A DNA stretch of 64,000 bases from Magicicada septendecula (Eukaryota > Arthropoda > Insecta > Hemiptera > Cicadidae). The notes below the pieces were generated by a model, which was given only the letters and a program-made list of their open reading frames with translations, was not told the DNA's origin and searched no databases. Location: the NCBI GenBank assembly GCA_034769895.1, contig CM068373.1, positions 201,542,134-201,606,133 of the forward strand, in the 5' to 3' direction. Below, in pieces: positions 1-7,877 of the stretch; position 1 is the first letter of the stretch; each line of letters opens with the position of its first letter. The position numbers and the translations under genes were made by a program.

Positions 1-756
1 ATAAGTAAAGGCATAGTGAATATAGGAGTCATCCAGACTAAACAGTGATAGAAGGTGAAAGGTTAGGTAGTTAGGTAGGTAGAAGGTTCAGAATAGAAAG
101 GAAATAAAATAATAATAATATTATAATAATAATAATATGAATATTAATAATAAATGTGAAATAATATTATAATAGTTGATGTCTAATTAATGAATTAATT
201 AATTGTAAATTTTATGATTTAAATGCAATTTTAAATAGAATATGAAAATTTTAATGCAAATCTTAATCAAGATTAAATATGTAATTACAAAACTATTTCA
301 ATGTATTACTGTATTAATATTAATGTATCAGTGTTAATTATCAATGTATTATCATGTATTATGTATTTATGTTATGAAATTTTAACATGATTTATGGAAA
401 TTATGTGTATGAAGGGATAAATATAATTGGTGCTGTTAATACCAACTATTACCTGTTAATAATAATAATAATTTTAATTTAACCATTCAGTAAGATTTAT
501 GAATAAATAATACCATACAGATTTATTAATTATTTTGTTTTTCTATAATTTGTTTTTCTCCATGTTTGGGAGATTTATACGGGAATTTTCATATTTTCAG
601 TAATATAATCCTTTTTATATCAATATGTTTCTTTTGTAATTATAATAATTATAAAATGGAAAGAGTTAAATATTATCGATGGGAATCGAAACAATTTATT
701 AATTCAGGGTAGTCCATAATGAGAAGGGAAATTCTATATAATTCTTGTGAGTTACG
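1..756. other. AT-rich non-coding 5' segment of the monomer
   Basis: I see no convincing gene here or in the equivalent stretch of the other copies. It holds an AAT/TAA microsatellite (about 107-140), a TTAGGTAGTTAGGTAGG run (64-80), a near-palindromic TAATTAAT..ATTAATTA stretch (about 184-205), a dyad with arms TTGGT and ACCAA around 428-446, and a second AAT run (about 460-474). The last run is lengthened with an inserted G in copies 9-12. The TTAGG-like run is too short and irregular to call telomeric. Confidence 0.7.
52..84 (+). repeat. TTAGG/TAGG-rich short repeat
   Basis: GGTTAGGTAGTTAGGTAGG-type sequence near the chosen monomer start. It is kept in most copies and shortened in copy 13 near 57018. 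It resembles degenerate insect telomere-type TTAGG but has only about four irregular units. Confidence 0.4.
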
Positions 757-797
757 TTTTTAGTAGTATATTTTTAGTACTATATTTTAGTAGTATA
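757..797 (+). repeat. Three tandem 14-bp repeats (TTTTTAGTAGTATA type)
   Basis: Copies at 757-770, 771-784 (AGTACTATA variant) and 785-797 (one T short). The triple is present in every monomer examined, so it predates the amplification. Confidence 0.85.
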
Positions 798-805
798 TCA
801 AGCAA

Positions 806-828
806 ACCCAGTGCTTATTAGCACAAAC
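806..828. other. Short dyad GTGCT/AGCAC
   Basis: The arms GTGCT and AGCAC flank a 4-nt TATT loop within AT-rich DNA. It is seen in all copies. No function is assigned. Confidence 0.45.
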
Positions 829-899
829 CAGCACCTAGCTAAGGGGAACCAGATCAGTTAAGGATAGAGTGATTTAACAAGTCACTATTTAGAGATTTT

Positions 900-1059
900 T
901 CGTTTATTGTTTCAGTGTTTGGTGATATGACAGCAGTCCTGAGCTGGCCAGCGCGTCAGAGCAGGGGCGTTACGCGCATAAGTGGCCTTATGGTGTTGGG
1001 ATCTCGAAGGAGAAGTCCAGTAAGGTCATGTAGGTACTGTCATCATCATCAGACCACGG
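900..1059 (+). other. GC-richer island with inverted repeats, candidate first exon
   Basis: This is among the most GC-rich parts of an AT-rich monomer. It contains GCGCGT (951-956) paired with ACGCGC (972-977) across a 15-nt loop. Directly after it CATAAG (977-982) pairs with CTTATG (987-992) across TGGC; the second stem loses a base pair in copies that read CCTAAG. It ends in ACGG at 1059, immediately before GTGAGT, a strong 5' splice-site match. I read it as a possible 5' exon; no ORF of note is present. Confidence 0.4.
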
Positions 1060-1336
1060 GTGAGTTATTGTTTTCTTTTATATAAATTGTAAGGGGGTTT
1101 TGGCAACCTATCCTGGCTGATCCCTTTAGGAAGTATGAAAGGGTCAATGAAAGTTTTTATGCTTCGGCACAAAATCTTTTATTGAGGGGGTTTTGTAATG
1201 GTACAATTATGGTACAATTTTGAATCAACCTAAATATGGTATAAAAAACCATAAATATTGTATTCCTTCATTTGTAGTAATTTGGTCAAAATTAAATAAA
1301 CATTTAATAACCTTTATAAATATACCGTGAGTGGAC

Positions 1337-1346
1337 TATATAAATA
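1337..1346 (+). promoter_or_regulatory. TATA-box candidate TATATAAATA
   Basis: A TATATAAATA element lies about 1.2 kb upstream of ORF1, with a TTCATA initiator-like sequence whose A is at 1370, about 33 nt downstream, a normal TATA-to-start distance. It is conserved in all 14 copies. AT-rich DNA makes chance matches common, so confidence is moderate. Confidence 0.4.
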
Positions 1347-1569
1347 TTCGCCAGGATTCTGACTGTTTCATACCAAAAAACGTGAAGCCCAGCAAAAAAC
1401 TGTATGTTGTTTATTGAGATAAAAGTGACGATCCTTGATTACGTCAGCAACGAAGAATGTCTTGATGAAACTGTCAACAACCAAACAATAGACGAGTGAT
1501 GTAGATTCACCCCACCTCGGAAATATGGAACAAAGAATCTGTGTCATTTCAACAGGGAACGTGATCGCA

Positions 1570-1636
1570 GCCGGCCGGCAACTCGTTCACGAAGAGTGAA
1601 TTTTAACTTTCACACCACTAAAAGTGGTTAATTAAC
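1570..1636. promoter_or_regulatory. Cluster of four perfect dyads
   Basis: Within 67 bp there are a 10-bp palindrome GCCGGCCGGC (1570-1579), TTCAC/GTGAA arms around GAAGA (1586-1600), ACCACT/AGTGGT arms around AAA (1614-1628) and a 10-bp palindrome GTTAATTAAC (1627-1636). It is conserved across copies; copy 13 breaks one arm near 58527. It could bind dimeric factors or form cruciforms. No specific factor is assigned. Confidence 0.5.
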
Positions 1637-1866
1637 TATTTAGAAACAGTGCTGTAAATCTACAACTACAAGATGTGACCGGTAACGTAAACGGTAAACT
1701 CGCGGTGTGCGTAGTTTTACCGAACGAACAACTGCTACAGATTTGGTGAGAACGTTCCAAACATTTTTTTTTATCAAAATCAAAATTCAATACATAATGA
1801 CCAATTCTAATCAAAAACTTAAAATATGAGCTCATTAAATTAAAATTAAAATAATAAATTGTACCA

Positions 1867-1872
<6 letters not shown>

Positions 1873-1920
<48 letters not shown>
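1873..1920 (+). repeat. (GA)24 microsatellite, copy 1
   Basis: 24 GA units after GTGTGT. The reverse strand reads as a long Leu-Ser run, which is an artefact of the repeat. Confidence 0.97.
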
Positions 1921-1924
<4 letters not shown>

Positions 1925-2007
1925 TATAAATTATGCTGGGTTGTGCGACAAAGATATTCATATATTCAGTCTATTACTATATAATCTTTATATCATACGT
2001 AATATTT

Positions 2008-2028
2008 ACATGTTTCATAAATACATGT
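2008..2028. other. Inverted ACATGT pair
   Basis: ACATGT at 2008-2013 and 2023-2028 form a dyad with a 9-nt spacer, downstream of the GA tract. ACATGT is itself palindromic, so this is also a direct repeat. Confidence 0.4.
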
Positions 2029-2190
2029 CATGATTTTGGAGGGTAAAATTGTTTTGAAAACGCCAGTGGCGTAATATGTGGGTTCGAGTCATTTTTCAAT
2101 ATGTATTAATATTCAAGTTACATACTAATAAAAGTAATTTATACATGATATTTTGTGTATGTTTTATTTCAGGTAGGCTATTTCACAAAC

Positions 2191-2271
2191 ATGGTTCGTG
2201 TTGCACGAACCCTGGCCCGAAACGTAAATTTGTGTAATGTTGTCAAATTGTACAACATGGCGTCCGGTTGA
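2191..2271 (+). CDS. Candidate 26-residue small ORF with strong start context
   Basis: The ATG lies in ACAAACATGG, with A at -3 and G at +4, the best start context in the monomer. It opens 26 codons ending in TGA. The peptide starts Met-Val-Arg-Val-Ala-Arg and is rich in Arg, Val, Leu and Asn with no acidic residue, so its N-terminus could be amphipathic, like a targeting peptide; that is inference. It begins 19 nt after a 3' splice-site match and the frame is open back to that site. The first eight codons lie in a perfect hairpin (arms GGTTCGTG and CACGAACC). It starts 374 nt upstream of each ORF1 ATG: 6913, 11701, 16467, 21230, 25953, 30675, 35403, 40142, 44881, 49629, 54374, 59094 and 63830. 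I saw one coding change, Ala5 to Thr in copy 3. It may be only an upstream ORF limiting translation of ORF1. Confidence 0.3.
   Translation: MVRVARTLARNVNLCNVVKLYNMASG
2193..2211 (+). other. Perfect 8-bp hairpin overlapping the small ORF start
   Basis: GGTTCGTG and CACGAACC pair across a 3-nt TTG loop. Copy 3's only change here falls in the loop (TTA), so the stem is intact in every copy. Confidence 0.6.
2237..2258 (+). other. 7-bp hairpin ATGTTGT/ACAACAT
   Basis: The arms flank an 8-nt loop. The right arm covers the second in-frame ATG of the small ORF (ACAACATGGCG), which also resembles the reverse of a YY1/Pho GCCAT core. Confidence 0.5.
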
Positions 2272-2343
2272 AAAAGTGATAGTCATTTACTAGTACATAC
2301 AAAAGTACAATTTTTATGGTAACTAATTAAACGATAAAAAGCT

Positions 2344-2413
2344 AGTAGTTACAGATTGCGCCCGTAATAACAGGGACGAGTAGTTACAGATGGCGCGTGC
2401 CGTCCAGGGACTC
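2344..2413 (+). repeat. Imperfect 35-bp tandem duplication with AGATGGCGC core
   Basis: Two adjacent segments (2344-2378 and 2379-2413) both begin AGTAGTTACAGAT, then TGCGC or GGCGC, and end near CAGGGAC. The second contains AGATGGCGC (2388-2396), which matches the core usually given for insect CTCF sites (AGRTGGCGC, from memory of the family motif). It is present in every complete copy, about 170-220 bp upstream of ORF1. No binding data are available here. Confidence 0.55.
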
Positions 2414-2506
2414 GACATAAAATATAATTTTATGTAGACTATACCTACCGGTATGTGAAATAACTACCTGAGGTAATAGTGTTAAAGTACGTAACACGTG
2501 CGCAAG

Positions 2507-2512
2507 GTAAGG
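2507..2512 (+). promoter_or_regulatory. 5' splice-site match AAG|GTAAGG upstream of ORF1
   Basis: This is a near-consensus donor 58 nt before the ORF1 ATG and is kept in every copy. With the acceptor match TATTACAG|G ending at 3950 it would remove both ORFs as a 1.44-kb intron. The layout resembles a retroviral-type donor lying just 5' of gag. Prediction only. Confidence 0.3.
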
Positions 2513-2564
2513 TTAACATTTTAGGTTATAAACATATATGTTTTAGTAACATAAAATTGCAAGT

Positions 2565-3155
2565 ATGAGTAATAAGGATAATATTGCAATAGAAATCAGT
2601 ACCGCTGATGTAAATTTAACTAGTGAAATGGATGTTCAGCCAACTCAAACAAGTCCGATTGACGAAGCAGATACACCTGTATCTGTTGTATATGTAGAAG
2701 CAGAGAAGGTCTCTACATCCATGTCAGTTAGTCCAGAAATTAAATCAGATAGTACTGCTGCTATGATGCAGCTCTTATTAAACAAATTTGATGAAAAATT
2801 TACAAATTTGAATGACAAATTTGATAGTATTGATATCAAGTTCAATGAACTAAAAAATGAAATTAAAATAGGTCACGAGAAGCTCGTTAAGCAGTTTGAG
2901 AAGGTCATCAAAAAATTAGACAAGAGTTTAAGTCAATTAGAAACCCAGAAGGTAAATAGTACCCAGAAAAATGAAGTACTGACTAATAGAATAAACAACA
3001 ATGATAATGTGAATAAAGAATTTACAGGTAGTAAAAATATGGTGTTAGAAAATGATAATGAAAGTATGATGAATGATAATGAGGTGTTTGAGTGTATTGA
3101 GTCAGAAAGAAAGTATTTTTGTACAAGGGATGCAGGGGGTAGAATTTTATTTTGA
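2565..3155 (+). CDS. ORF1, coiled-coil (Gag-like N-terminus) protein, copy 1
   Basis: This is a 196-codon frame. The ATG context (AAGTATGA, A at -3) is good and it is the first Met of the frame. Residues 1-64 are acidic and Ser/Thr/Val-rich, likely disordered. Residues 70-126 form a regular coiled coil with hydrophobic residues at 72, 75, 79, 82, 86, 89, 93, 96 and 100, then 107, 111, 114, 118 and 125. Residues 130-175 are Asn/Asp/Lys-rich linker, and the tail has Cys177 and Cys186. No enzyme motif is visible. An N-terminal coiled coil followed by a polar linker is seen in Gag-like proteins of insect retroelements, but I cannot identify a family, so the function is unknown. The stop overlaps ORF2 in the +1 frame. 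Copy-specific changes are D112E and T116K. Confidence 0.6.
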   Translation: MSNKDNIAIEISTADVNLTSEMDVQPTQTSPIDEADTPVSVVYVEAEKVSTSMSVSPEIKSDSTAAMMQLLLNKFDEKFTNLNDKFDSIDIKFNELKNEIKIGHEKLVKQFEKVIKKLDKSLSQLETQKVNSTQKNEVLTNRINNNDNVNKEFTGSKNMVLENDNESMMNDNEVFECIESERKYFCTRDAGGRILF

Positions 3156-3776
3156 TGTTGTGTTAGGGGAGAAGAAAAGTCTTCACGTATTTTTTATAAG
3201 GACAAGAGTTCCTTCAATTTATATTTAGGAGACGATAGGTCTACAAATAAAGTTTCTTGGTGTTTTTGTGTACCTAATAAGTGGTGCAGAAATTTTAAGT
3301 TAGGGACCCCTGCATATTTGGAGAGAGAGAGTGTATTTTGGTGTTATGGAGAGAAATGTATTAAGAAAGAAAGTATAGAGAGATATTGTGAGAAAAAGAA
3401 AGTAATAAAATTTTTTAACCTAAATAGAAAGTACAGAGAATTGATAGAGAGGTTAGGCATAGATGTGGTATATGAAAATAATGAATACTTACCTTACAGT
3501 AACAATGATATTGGAATAACAATAAATGATGAGAATAATGGTATTCCATTATTCTTACCTGTGGTAGAAAATTATGAGGACAATTACAAAATGAAAAACC
3601 AAAGTATAACATATGATATTACTGAGATAAACGGAACCCTACTCGATCGTGACTTGATACATTTATTGGATAGTTGTCTGATATATGAATATAATATTTC
3701 TAATCATAAAATTTATTTATTAAAAAATAAATTCAATAGACCTAAGATTCGGATGTTATTCAACGATGGAGGGTAG
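3073..3776 (+). pseudogene. ORF2, Cys-rich basic protein, frameshifted in copy 1
   Basis: It corresponds to the 234-codon ORF2 described for copy 2. A net 1-nt loss near 3170, at a G run (GGGGAGAAG where other copies have GGGGGTGAAG), shifts the frame about 98 nt after the start. Only the part from an internal Met at 3318 (152 codons) stays open. Copy-specific changes include Lys116-Val117 to Asn-Leu. This could be an ORF2-dead copy, or it could initiate internally. Confidence 0.6.
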
Positions 3777-4312
3777 AGTGTTTCAATTGTGTAATGAACG
3801 TTAAATATATGTGAAAAGTGGTATTGAATTGGACTGCATATGGACTGAGTTTGATAAATAACAAAATAATGAGTTGGAGTGTATATTTTTCACTGTTTTA
3901 TATGTATTTATATATCAATGTATTTATGTATTTTTGATGTTGTATTACAGGTATATTTTGTGTACCCTAGTTATGATGTATTTTAATAATTAACATGTTT
4001 TGTTTAATTAAACTTGTTTAAACAAATGAATAATATTTAAAGGTCAAATATTGAATTAAAATAGTACAAAAGAAAGTTGTGCTACCTTTATAACAGAAGT
4101 AAATTATTAATTAATAGAAAGTTTTTAATGAAGTTCAATTATTATTTACTTTGTAATGAAGGTAATTACTAATGAATAATAATGTAATAAGTAAGAATAT
4201 ATATATTTGAATTTTGAGAGGTATTGTTATGAGTAGGTGAGAGATGAATTTTATAAGACAAATGTCAATGATTACAGCAAGGTAGAATGATTAAACAGGG
4301 ATAGAGCCTGGG

Positions 4313-4320
4313 TATAAATA
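4313..4320 (+). promoter_or_regulatory. TATA-box candidate TATAAATA in GGGTATAAATAG
   Basis: It has the sequence of a strong TATA element and lies 537 nt after the ORF2 stop in copies 1 and 2 (4313, 9036). Transcription from it would run into the next monomer. An AATAAA 133 nt downstream gives the U3-R-like order promoter then poly(A) signal, as in LTRs. No LTR ends or primer-binding site could be defined because the flanks are themselves repeats. Confidence 0.4.
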
Positions 4321-4445
4321 GAAGCAGGTGAGTTATTTAATTGAAGTTAATGGGAGTTAGATAGTTAAGAATTTTGAAGTAAATAATACAAAGAGAATTA
4401 TTAGATATTTAGGGACACAGTAGTTAGTGATTATTTGTAGAGGTA

Positions 4446-4451
4446 AATAAA
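4446..4451 (+). terminator. AATAAA poly(A)-signal candidate
   Basis: This AATAAA sits in GGTAAATAAAGTAAAGG, about 670 nt after ORF2, in a G-rich but C-poor context. Other AATAAA hexamers occur by chance in the AT-rich parts of the monomer, so its assignment as the 3' end is tentative. Confidence 0.3.
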
Positions 4452-6624
4452 GTAAAGGTATAAACATATATTTGTTATTGATGATATTTTGTAGTGGGGG
4501 TGAGGTGATAAGGAGTAGCCAACTTATAGTGTTGTGGCAGGTAATAGCGTAGTTTAAGGGAGTGTTTGCCGAATTATTTGGAAGGGCAAAATATTATGAG
4601 TGAATATAGCCAGTTAGGGAACACCCATCTCTGTGCAAAGACGAGCGGTGCCATAGGATTTAATTGAATTTAGTAAAGGTGTTTATAATTGAGATATTGG
4701 TGTCATGATAGGTAAATTTGGTTGTCAGTTAGAAGAAAGGAGAGTAAGATTATAATAAGTAAAGGCATAGTGAATATAGGAGTCATCCAGACTAAACAGT
4801 GATAGAAGGTGAAAGGTTAGGTAGTTAGGTAGGTAGAAGGTTCAGAATAGAAAGGAAATAAAATAATAATAATATTATAATAATAATAACATGAATATTA
4901 ATAATAAATGTGAAATAATATTATAATAGTTGATGTCTAATTAATGAATTAATTAATTGTAAATTTTATGATTTAAATGCAATTTTAAATAGAATATGAA
5001 AATTTTAATGCAAATCTTAATCAAGATTAAATATGTAATTACAAAACTATTTCAATGTATTACTGTATTAATATTAATGTATCAGTGTTAATTATCAATG
5101 TATTATCATGTATTATGTATTTATGTTATGAAATTTTAACATAATTTATGGAAATTATGTGTATGAAGGGATAAATATAATTGGTGCTGTTAATACCAAC
5201 TATTAACTGTTAATAATAATAATAATTTTAATTTAACCATTCAATAAGATTTATGAATAAATAATACCATACAGATTTATTAATTATTTTGTTTTTCTAT
5301 AATTTGTTTTTCTCCATGTTTGGGAGATTTATATGGGAATTTTCATATTTTCAGTAATATAATCCTTTTTATATCAATATGTTTCTTTTGTAATTATAAT
5401 AATTATAAAATGGAAAGAGTTAAATATTATCGATGGGAATCGAAACAATTTATTAATTCAGGGTAGTCCATAATGAGAAGGGAAATTCTATATAATTCTT
5501 GTGAGTTACGTTTTTAGTAGTATATTTTTAGTACTATATTTTAGTAGTATATCAAGCAAACCCAGTGCTTATTAGCACAAACCAGCACCTAGCTAAGGGG
5601 AACCAGATCAGTTAAGGATAGAGTGATTTACCAAGTCACTATTTTGAGATTTTTCGTTTATTGTTTCAGTGTTTGGTGATATGACAGCAGTCCTGAGCTG
5701 GCCAGCGCGTCAGAGCAGGGGCGTTACGCGCCTAAGTGGCCTTATGGTGTTGGGATCTCGAAGGAGAAGTCCAGTAAGGTCATGTAGGTACTGTCATCAT
5801 CATCAGACCACGGGTGAGTTATTGTTTTCTTTTATATAAATTGTAAGGGGTTTGTGGCAACCTATCCTGGCTGATCCCTTTAGGAAGTATGAAAGGGTCA
5901 ATGAAAGTTTTTATGCTTCGGCACAAAATCTTTTATTGAGGGGGTTTTGTAATGGTACAATTATGGTACAATTTTTAATCAACCTAAATATGGTATAAAA
6001 AACCATAAATATTGTATTCCTTCATTTGTAGTAATTTGGTCAAAATTAAATAACCATTTAATAACCTTTATAAATATACCGTGAGTGGACTATATAAATA
6101 TTTGCGAGGATTCTGACTGTTTCATACCAAAAAACGTGAAGCCCAGCAAAAAACTGTATGTTGTTTATTGAGATAAAAGCGACGATCCTTGATTACGTCA
6201 GCAACGAAGAATGTCTTGATGAAACTGTCAACAACCAAACAATAGACGAGTGATGTAGATTCACCCCACCTCGGAAATATGGAACAAAGAATCTGTGTCA
6301 TTTCAACAGGGAACGTGATCGCAGCCGGCCGGCAACTCGTTCACGAAGAGTGAATTTTAACTTTCACACCACTAAAAGTGGTTAATTAACTATTTAGAAA
6401 CAGTGCTGTAAATCTACAACTACAAGATGTGACCGGTAACGTAAACGGTAAACTCGCGGTGTGCGTAGTTTTACCGAACGAACAACTGCTACAGATTTGG
6501 TGAGAACGTTCCAAACATTTTTTTTTATCAAAATCAAAATTCAATACATAATGACCAATTCTAATCAAAAACTTAAAATATGAGCTCATTAAATTAAAAT
6601 TAAAATAATAAATTGTACCAGTGT

Positions 6625-6642
6625 GAGAGAGAGAGAGAGAGA
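6625..6642 (+). repeat. (GA)9 microsatellite, copy 2
   Basis: Nine units after GTGT, a short allele shared in length with copies 6 and 7. Confidence 0.97.
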
Positions 6643-7286
6643 GTGATATAAATTATGCTGGGTTGTGCGACAAAGATATTCATATATTCAATCTATTACT
6701 ATATAATCTTTATATCATACGTAATATTTACATGTTTCATAAATACATGTCATGATTTTGGAGGGTAAAATTGTTTTGCAAACGCCAGTGGCGTAATATG
6801 TGGATTCGAGTCATTTTTCAATATGTATTAATATTCAAGTTACATACTAATAAAAGTAATTTATACATGATATTTTGTGTATGTTTTATTTCAGGTAGGC
6901 TATTTCACAAACATGGTTCGTGTTGCACGAACCCTGGCCCGAAACGTAAATTTGTGTAATGTTGTCAAATTGTACAACATGGCGTCCGGTTGAAAAAGTG
7001 ATAGTCATTTACTAGTACATACAAAAGTACAATTTTTATGGTAACTAATTAAACGATAAAAAGCTAGTAGTTACAGATTGCGCCCGTAATAACAGGGACG
7101 AGTAGTTACAGATGGCGCGTGCCGTCCAGGGACTCGACATAAAATATAATTTTATGTAGACTATACCTACCGGTATGTGAAATAACTACCTGAGGTAATA
7201 GTGTTAAAGTACGTAACACGTGCGCAAGGTAAGGTTAACATTTTAGGTTACAAACATATATGTTTTAGTAACATAAAATTGCAAGT

Positions 7287-7877
7287 ATGAGTAATAAGGA
7301 TAATATTGCAATAGAAATCAGTACCGCTGATGTAAATTTAACTAGTGAAATGGATGTTCAGCCAACTCAAACAAGTCCGATTGACGAAGCAGATACACCT
7401 GTATCTGTTGTATATGTAGAAGCAGAGAAGGTCTCTACATCCATGTCAGTTAGTCCAGAAATTAAATCAGATAGTACTGCTGCTATGATGCAGCTCTTAT
7501 TAAACAAATTTGATGAAAAATTTACAAATTTGAATGACAAATTTGATAGTATTGATATCAAGTTCAATGAACTAAAAAATGAAATTAAAATAGGTCACGA
7601 GAAGCTCGTTAAGCAGTTTGACAAGGTCATCACAAAATTAGACAAGAGTTTAAATCAATTAGAAACCCAGAAGGTAAATAGTACCCAGAAAAATGAAGTA
7701 CTGACTAATAGAATAAACAACAAAGATAATGTGAAAAAAGAATTTACAGGTAGTAAAAATATGGTGTTAGAAAATGATAATGAAAGTATGATGAATGATA
7801 ATGAGGTGTTTGAGTGTATTGAGTCAGAAAGAAAGTATTTTTGTACAAGGGATGCAGGGGGTAGAATTTTATTTTGA
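7287..7877 (+). CDS. ORF1 coiled-coil protein, copy 2
   Basis: Open for all 196 codons. Missense differences from the array consensus are S123N, N146K and N150K, all in or after the coiled coil. The last 83 nt are shared with an open ORF2, so this copy keeps the full overlapping pair. The start has the same AAGTATGA context as copy 1. Confidence 0.6.
   Translation: MSNKDNIAIEISTADVNLTSEMDVQPTQTSPIDEADTPVSVVYVEAEKVSTSMSVSPEIKSDSTAAMMQLLLNKFDEKFTNLNDKFDSIDIKFNELKNEIKIGHEKLVKQFDKVITKLDKSLNQLETQKVNSTQKNEVLTNRINNKDNVKKEFTGSKNMVLENDNESMMNDNEVFECIESERKYFCTRDAGGRILF

Larger units (their letters stand above)
1060..2172 (+). other. Candidate 5' intron (GTGAGT...TTATTTCAG)
   Basis: A strong donor (CGG|GTGAGT at 1060) and a good acceptor with a pyrimidine-containing tract (TTTTATTTCAG ending at 2172) bracket 1113 bp holding the TATA element, palindrome cluster and GA tract. 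Both sites are kept in all copies. The presence of a TATA element inside means this could instead be promoter and 5' flank, so it is a prediction from consensus only. I see no coding sequence inside it apart from short shadow frames. Confidence 0.35.
1..4754 (+). repeat. Tandem monomer copy 1 (reference copy)
   Basis: Complete 4754-bp monomer; the sequence at position 1 recurs at 4755 and every ~4.7 kb after that. The register is arbitrary because no array edge is visible. The 5' half is 'type I': AACAAG..ATTTAGAG near 875, GGGTTTTGG near 1093, AGTGACG near 1426, and a long GA tract. ORF1 is open; ORF2 carries a net 1-nt loss near 3170. All per-monomer elements described below use this copy's coordinates. 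Confidence 0.98.
3777..4754 (+). other. Non-coding 3' region with strong G-over-C skew
   Basis: No gene is seen. By hand count 4201-4440 has 59 G and 11 C on this strand. It contains an acceptor match (TATTACAG|G ending at 3950), a TATAAATA (4313), a perfect donor match (CAG|GTGAGT at 4328) and an AATAAA (4446). The segment from about 4480 to 4660 is less AT-rich and structureless to my eye. Equivalent regions follow ORF2 in every copy. Confidence 0.6.

Noticed and set aside
52-84. Telomeric TTAGG array
   Set aside because: Only a few irregular TTAGG/TAGG units in a 4.7-kb monomer; not a telomere repeat.
983-994. TGGCCTTATGG resembling a Pol III A-box
   Set aside because: One mismatch and no properly spaced B-box, so no tRNA or SINE head is supported.
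1632-1961. Reverse-strand frame with a long Leu-Ser run, recurring at each GA tract
   Set aside because: The run is only the (GA)n microsatellite read on the other strand, and its length changes with the repeat.
2080-2096. GGGTTCGAGTC resembling a tRNA B-box (T-loop)
   Set aside because: The flanks do not pair into a T-stem and no A-box or cloverleaf lies upstream at the right distance.
6386-6589. Reverse-strand 67-codon frame recurring in most copies
   Set aside because: It is interrupted by a nonsense change in copy 8 and its reading frame is changed by T-run length in copy 3. It has no domain or start context, and recurrence follows from the repeat itself.
6771-6959. Forward 62-codon frame (Met-Phe-Cys-Lys-Arg start)
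   Set aside because: It runs straight through the 3' splice-site match and overlaps the better-supported small ORF in another frame. Its composition looks like translated intron.
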